The notes under the pieces are model-generated. The model made no database searches, was not told the origin of the DNA, and saw only the letters and a program-made list of their open reading frames with translations. Below, piece after piece: positions 59,971 to 64,000 of a DNA stretch of 64,000 nucleotides. Position numbers and translations under genes: made by a program. Each line of letters starts with the position of its first letter. Positions within the stretch are counted from its first letter, which is position 1. Source of the stretch: Candidatus Nitrosacidococcus tergens (lineage in GTDB: Bacteria; Pseudomonadota; Gammaproteobacteria; Nitrosococcales; Nitrosococcaceae); contig NZ_LR778175.1 of assembly GCF_902810445.1 (NCBI RefSeq), positions 558,001 through 622,000 on the forward strand, read 5' to 3'.

Positions 59971-60276
59971 TAAGCTACTTATCAATATAAGCAACAATAA
60001 GTAGTATTTCTTCCAAAAAATAAAAACTTAGCAAAAAAAGTGCCATCCTACCAAATATTCTATAAGAGATGTCTCAATACCTTATATATTTAATACAGTA
60101 AGTTCAATATATTCAACCCATTTTATGAACGGGGGAAAATATTAGATTTTTAATTTAACTAAATAATATTTGGCTAGTTTCAACAACTACAAGTATTTAT
60201 TGACTTATTAAATTAAATGATTATCATTATCATTTAAAGAAAATGAAATTACTGCTGAGCTAAGAGGTCATTTAAA
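59971..60276. other. 306-bp intergenic region between the PepSY and HmuS-like genes
   Basis: AT-rich with no ORF. It contains a promoter and Fur box in its 3' third and a short inverted repeat, TGATAAG-CTA-CTTATCA, at the PepSY stop with no U-tract. Confidence 0.6.
60200..60235 (+). promoter_or_regulatory. promoter with overlapping Fur box upstream of the HmuS-like gene
   Basis: TTGACT (60200-60205) and TATCAT (60222-60227) are 16 bp apart. AAATGATTATCATTATCATT (from 60215) is an excellent Fur box covering the -10. Confidence 0.82.
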
Positions 60277-61299
60277 ATGCTTACCCTAACAACTCCTACC
60301 CATCTCCAAAAAAATAGCAAAATTAACAATATAGAACCTTCCATTCAAAAACATATAAGTGAGGTGGAGTTATTAGCCGAAAAATGTGGAGGTACAGCTA
60401 CTCGATTAAGTGGGCTAAAGGATTTAATTCAAGAGCTACCTAAATTAGGAAAAGTGAGAGCAGTGATAAGTAATCCGTATGCTATTCAGGGACAAACTAT
60501 CCAGTACAAAGAAACTAAGTTATGGGACAATCAGGGGAGTATTCAAGGAAGCAATACTTGCCTATGTTTGTTATTAAATCACTGGCACTATGGATTTGCT
60601 ATTCAAGATTGGGATAGCAATGGAAAGTTTTCTTATAGCTTGCAGTTTTTTGATCGGGATGGAGTAGGAGTATATAAGATACATTTGACTACTAAAAGCA
60701 ATCAATACACTTATAAAAGTTTAGTTATACGCCATCGTAGTTCCGATCAAACCCCTCGACAATCTATTTCTCCTTTACCCAGAAAAATTCACCCTCATCA
60801 GGATGAAATCACCTCACCTCAATTACAACAATGCTGGCAGGAACTTCAAGATCTTCAAGATTTACCCAGTATTTTTCACTATTTTGGAGTAGATCAACTT
60901 AAGGGGTTACAAATTGCTGGTACTGATTTTGCGGTACCTATTACGGTGTATGGTTTACAGTATTTATTAAATTTACTACAAGAGACAAAACTTCCTGTTG
61001 TGTTTCGTACGTATAATCAAGGAGCAGTGCAAACCTACCAGGGTGAGGTACAGTACTGTGCAGCAACTGGAGGTTGCGTTACCATTTTAGATACTTACTT
61101 TTCTCTTCGAATGCGATCTTTAAAAGAAACAAAATTATGGATCATCCGTAAATTTAAAGGAAGCAATGAAATGGCAGTCATTAGCTTATATGATCGCTAT
61201 GGTACACCTGTTTTTCAGATCTCTAGCCAAAATGGGTATGGGCGTACTGCAAAAAAAATCTGGCAACAGTTATTAACTACTTTAGAAAAAAAAGTGTAA
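60277..61299 (+). CDS. HmuS/HemS-like haem-utilisation protein
   Basis: A cytoplasmic protein of 340 residues with two repeated halves, as in HemS/ChuS/HmuS. First half: LIQELPKLGKVRAVISNPYAIQ, then LLLNHWHYGFAIQDWD and SLQFFDRDGVGVYKIHLT. Second half (about 190-335) has WIIRKFKGSNEMAVISLYDRYGTPVFQ. Family members bind haem or release its iron. The HWHYGF His in the first half matches the conserved pattern, but the usual haem-ligand His cannot be confirmed by eye. Strong Fur box upstream; a haem receptor is not in the window. Confidence 0.82.
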   Translation: MLTLTTPTHLQKNSKINNIEPSIQKHISEVELLAEKCGGTATRLSGLKDLIQELPKLGKVRAVISNPYAIQGQTIQYKETKLWDNQGSIQGSNTCLCLLLNHWHYGFAIQDWDSNGKFSYSLQFFDRDGVGVYKIHLTTKSNQYTYKSLVIRHRSSDQTPRQSISPLPRKIHPHQDEITSPQLQQCWQELQDLQDLPSIFHYFGVDQLKGLQIAGTDFAVPITVYGLQYLLNLLQETKLPVVFRTYNQGAVQTYQGEVQYCAATGGCVTILDTYFSLRMRSLKETKLWIIRKFKGSNEMAVISLYDRYGTPVFQISSQNGYGRTAKKIWQQLLTTLEKKV

Positions 61300-61306
61300 T
61301 ACTTCT

Positions 61307-61963
61307 ATGAGAAAACAAGATTTGATACCTAAAACTAAGGGTTCTGTCTTAAAGTGGCAGGCTTATATCTATGATCTTGAATGTACTTTAGTAGGGCTGA
61401 GCAGCAACTTTCGTCAAGCTACCTTAAATTATGCTCAACTTAACACTGGGATGAGAGTGCTAGATGTAGGCTGTGGTACAGGGGTACTTACTCGATTGGC
61501 TGCTAAGAAAGTAGGGGATATGGGTGAAATTATTGGGGTTGATCCTTCAGTACAGATGATTTCTTTAGCTCAAAAAAAATCCTTGCAACTTCAAAGTACC
61601 GCTAAATTTGAGCTAGGAGTTATTGAAGATCTTCCTTTTCTAGATTGTTCTTTTGATTTAGTACTCTCTAGCTTGATGTTCCACCACTTACCTAATGATC
61701 TAAAATTAAAAGGGTTACAGGAAATATTTCGAGTGCTTAAACCAAATGGACGATTTTTAGGGGTAGATATTGGAGAGCCTAAACACTTCTTATGGTGGTC
61801 AATATTGTGGCTCTATCTTGCAATTCCAAATATTGCGACAAACATTAAAGGAAAAATACCTAATTATTTAAATCAAGCCGGATTCGAAGAAGTAGAAATT
61901 ATGGGGTACTGGTTTTCCTTAATTAACTTTTGGTCTGCGAAAAAACCAGCTTTGATTCCTTAA
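61307..61963 (+). CDS. class I SAM-dependent methyltransferase
   Basis: A 218-residue methyltransferase. Motif I is VLDVGCGTGVLTRLA (about 51-65), followed by EIIGVDPSVQMI, the acidic ribose-binding end, and LVLSSLMFHHL as motif IV. It resembles UbiE/COQ5-type enzymes. It starts 7 bp after the HmuS-like gene and so may be Fur-controlled too; its substrate is unknown. Confidence 0.85.
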   Translation: MRKQDLIPKTKGSVLKWQAYIYDLECTLVGLSSNFRQATLNYAQLNTGMRVLDVGCGTGVLTRLAAKKVGDMGEIIGVDPSVQMISLAQKKSLQLQSTAKFELGVIEDLPFLDCSFDLVLSSLMFHHLPNDLKLKGLQEIFRVLKPNGRFLGVDIGEPKHFLWWSILWLYLAIPNIATNIKGKIPNYLNQAGFEEVEIMGYWFSLINFWSAKKPALIP

Positions 61964-61965
61964 AA

Positions 61966-62325
61966 TTAATCCTTTTGTTTTACAACTTTTACTTTCGTTA
62001 TATTCCAAAACCAAGAAAATAGATTAGATCGCCAACCATAGTAACGTATCTTTACTGGAGTTTTTTCTTGAGCTGCATAAGCAGCTAGTCCTTGAATATC
62101 TGCACTATTAAATTTTAAATGAGATAAAGAATCCTCATTTCGAAATACCATCTGTTTACTATTGTCTTGTTTAATTGCGGTAATTCGATATTGATCTTTG
62201 TTATTTGTACGTTTTACTTCAGTACTAACCACGGTAAATATAGCATTTCTCGGCCACTGATAGCTCAAAAACAAGATAGCTATAATAGCAATAAAGGAAA
62301 ATAAGGCTGTTTTTAATGTATTCAC
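61966..62325 (-). CDS. DUF1523 family protein
   Basis: A 119-residue protein with one N-terminal membrane anchor (about 5-24). VVSTEVKRTN, then VKIRYYGWRSNLFSWFWNITKVK, fits DUF1523. Convergent with the methyltransferase with a 2-bp gap. Function unknown. Confidence 0.75.
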   Translation of the reverse strand: MNTLKTALFSFIAIIAILFLSYQWPRNAIFTVVSTEVKRTNNKDQYRITAIKQDNSKQMVFRNEDSLSHLKFNSADIQGLAAYAAQEKTPVKIRYYGWRSNLFSWFWNITKVKVVKQKD

Positions 62326-62407
62326 TGAAGCACTCTTAAAAGTAAATATGTATTAACAAATATAAATTATAAGTAACCACTATTATTTTAAAGTATATTA
62401 CAACTTT

Positions 62408-63247
62408 CTACGCTTTGTGATGCTCTTGATGAATAATTTGGGTCAATTTTTCATTTAACCCCGGTAAATTGTAAAGAGGAAGATCAAATATATCTTGCAA
62501 TACTTCCTTAATTTCTGTAGATAAAACAAAGTATTTTCTTTCTGGATCTTTATTGAAAGCATAAGTAGTCAATCGATTATCTTTTAGTGCATAGTGACCA
62601 TCGCTATATCTTCTTACTACGATAAGATGATTAGTGAATAAGGATTTTTGATGAGTTGCAGTGAACCAATTTGCCATCTCAAAATCAGAAAAATATTGAG
62701 CTGCTAAATTAAACGTATACAAAACACGCCACTGATCTTCTACTAAGGCAGATAGTGTAAATTCGTACTTATCTTGAATAAATTTATAATCTTCGTGGGT
62801 AGTTTTCTGAATACTATCTGGTTTAAGTAATAATGGCTGAGTTGGGACTAAACCACCAAACCCTACATCTACGTGAAATAGGGTGTTATCAATATCTACC
62901 ACTAAAATCATATGGGTTCTAGGATTCTCGGGTATTTCTACGATGATGTTATCTCTCCAAACTCGCCCCATCACTCCTTTTACTTTAAAACCTATAATCT
63001 CTAATATCTGTTTAAAAAATAGGCTATGCTCAAAACAATAACCTCCTCGATGATCTTGTAAAAATTTTCTTTGGAGCGAATCAGAATCTAATTTTACTAG
63101 AATCCCTAAAAAAGGATTTAGATTTTCAAAAGGAATATGATGAGTATGCTGTTTTTGCAACAGAGTTAAAGTGGCTAAATCTGGCTTAGGAGCGGAGTAT
63201 TCCCAGTTTATTCTCTTTAAGTAATTATTGAGAATTTCTAAACTCAT
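62408..63247 (-). CDS. nat: arylamine N-acetyltransferase
   Basis: A 279-residue enzyme that moves acetyl (or another acyl) from CoA to arylamines. The catalytic triad is visible: C71 in HRGGYCFEH, H112 in RTHMILV and D127 in HVDVGFGG. The length fits bacterial NAT. It is monocistronic and 331 bp from the next gene, which faces away from it. Confidence 0.93.
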   Translation of the reverse strand: MSLEILNNYLKRINWEYSAPKPDLATLTLLQKQHTHHIPFENLNPFLGILVKLDSDSLQRKFLQDHRGGYCFEHSLFFKQILEIIGFKVKGVMGRVWRDNIIVEIPENPRTHMILVVDIDNTLFHVDVGFGGLVPTQPLLLKPDSIQKTTHEDYKFIQDKYEFTLSALVEDQWRVLYTFNLAAQYFSDFEMANWFTATHQKSLFTNHLIVVRRYSDGHYALKDNRLTTYAFNKDPERKYFVLSTEIKEVLQDIFDLPLYNLPGLNEKLTQIIHQEHHKA

Positions 63248-63578
63248 TTAGATAAATAGTATTTTAAATACACAGTTAGATATTAATCTCCTTGAGAAGA
63301 AACTGGTAGAGTTTAAGATTCTGATCACTAAAACAACAAAAGATAATTTCTTAAACAGTAATCATTGCAGAAATGTCCCACACACTATTATGGGAGAAAG
63401 TAATTTCTATAGCAATTTTAGTAGCTAAATATTTTGGATAGCTATAAATCTCTATACTAATTACCCAAAAGTGTTTAAATTCTTAAGAAAGATTTAAGTT
63501 AATTTTTTACTTTCTTGCATAAGGTGTAATATTTAGTTATGTTTTCTAATAATATTTTTTAAAAAAAGAGGGAAATAA
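63248..63578. other. 331-bp intergenic region upstream of the 77-residue membrane protein
   Basis: AT-rich with no ORF. A possible promoter, TTGCAT (63515-63520) and TATGTT (63538-63543) with 17 bp between, lies before the small gene. Confidence 0.45.
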
Positions 63579-63812
63579 ATGCGCTATAGAGAAACTTCTC
63601 CAGAAGATGTGGTAGGTATTCAAGACACCGGGGCTGATGAAGGTATCATGATGGTCACCGCTATTTACTCTTTAATAGTGGGTGTTGGGATTTGTATTTT
63701 AGGAATTAAAAAACGGGTCTTCTGGGCAGTTATTTCAGGGGCAGGTATGGCACTTGCAAGTATTGCTTATCTTATAGCAGCAACCTTAGGTTATGCTAAT
63801 ATCTGGCATTAA
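63579..63812 (+). CDS. small two-helix membrane protein
   Basis: A 77-residue protein I do not recognise. Two hydrophobic segments (about 22-44 and 48-72) follow a polar N-terminus (RETSPEDVVGIQDTGADEG). The ribosome binding site GAGGGAAA is good and codon use is normal, so it is probably expressed. A weak hairpin (63840-63861) follows. Confidence 0.7.
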   Translation: MRYRETSPEDVVGIQDTGADEGIMMVTAIYSLIVGVGICILGIKKRVFWAVISGAGMALASIAYLIAATLGYANIWH

Positions 63813-63839
63813 GCAGAAATTTTAAATATAGGTTTATAT

Positions 63840-63861
63840 ATCCCATGTATTCACATGGGAT
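63840..63861. terminator. weak hairpin after the 77-residue gene
   Basis: ATCCCATGT-ATTC-ACATGGGAT is a 9-bp stem followed by TTAT only, so termination is uncertain. Confidence 0.35.
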
Positions 63862-63887
63862 TTATACGCAGTTTTAAAACCCCTGAC

Positions 63888-64000
63888 CTAATCTTCTTCT
63901 CTAAGGAATTCTTCGTCATCTATATCTAAAAAAGTATCTACTTCACTAAAATCTTCATCTTCAGAATTATTTTTCCCCTTGTCTATCGATTGGGTATTTT
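63888..64000 (-). CDS. C-terminal end of an acidic protein (partial)
   Basis: The last 37 residues of a minus-strand gene that continues beyond the right edge. The tail is strongly acidic (NSEDEDFSEVDTFLDIDDEEFLREED). Too little is visible to name it. Confidence 0.5.
   Translation of the reverse strand, partial: NTQSIDKGKNNSEDEDFSEVDTFLDIDDEEFLREED

Noticed and set aside
59968..59984. TGATAAG-CTA-CTTATCA at the stop of the PepSY gene as a terminator
   Set aside because: Stem of 7 bp, mostly AT, with no U-tract after it.

Overview
The window is AT-rich, gene-dense bacterial DNA from a gammaproteobacterium. The evidence is the conserved initiator-tRNA/rimP-nusA-infB-rbfA-truB-rpsO-pnp block, FabA, and hopanoid genes. 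A red-type RuBisCO operon (rbcL-rbcS-cbbX) shows autotrophy by the Calvin cycle. Salvage genes for phosphoglycolate, heavy copper and metal handling and hopanoids, with low GC, fit an AT-rich ammonia oxidiser of the Nitrosococcaceae (Nitrosacidococcus/Nitrosoglobus-like). That lineage call is inference: no amo, hao or 16S gene lies in the window.

Layout. 1-3.3 kb (minus): hopanoid genes hpnG (partial), shc and squalene synthase. 3.5-6.4 kb: a lipoprotein, then a translationally coupled YcnI-CopCD copper pair. 6.4-11.3 kb: glcD, glycerate 3-kinase and alanine/serine-glyoxylate aminotransferase (photorespiratory salvage), then an FkbO/Hyg5-type chorismatase. 11.3-14.2 kb (minus): dapE, dapD and a DUF815 ATPase. 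14.3-22.9 kb: initiator tRNA and the translation/RNA-decay operon. 23-28.4 kb: fabA, a GST, a DUF455 ferritin-like protein, argG, purB and a small secreted protein. 28.4-33.1 kb: an orphan diiron ferritin-like protein divergent from rbcL-rbcS-cbbX, with an unknown ORF behind it. 33.1-35.7 kb: DUF2959 lipoprotein, GST, pirin.

35.7-41.4 kb is the most unusual region. It holds four paralogous PEP-CTERM secreted proteins, three of them in tandem with near-identical spacers, and a fatty-acid-hydroxylase-family membrane enzyme. Two sequences match the sigma-54 (-24/-12) consensus very well. The first lies about 85 bp downstream of a GGTCA palindrome. It drives a leader of about 95 nt that ends in a strong terminator, with a possible 14-codon leader ORF inside. 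The stem of that terminator recurs after PEP-CTERM genes 1 and 2 without a U-tract, and a related stem with one closes the cluster. This looks like regulated surface-protein expression and may include a sigma-54-dependent small RNA or attenuator.

41.5-43.6 kb: a hibernation factor, CorA and DUF599. 43.5-52 kb (minus): a CzcCBA-type efflux set, a His-containing membrane protein and a cytochrome c-FTR1 iron permease. 52.3-58.7 kb: a DUF4870 protein and a CusCBA-type Cu/Ag efflux set (minus). 58.8-61.3 kb: a PepSY membrane protein and an HmuS-like haem protein, each behind a clear Fur box. 61.3-64 kb: a methyltransferase, a DUF1523 protein, arylamine N-acetyltransferase, a 77-residue membrane protein and the tail of an acidic protein.

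Taken together, the genes join carbon fixation and its salvage pathway with membrane lipids (hopanoid precursors) and tight control of copper and iron, the metals a chemolithotroph needs for its respiratory enzymes.
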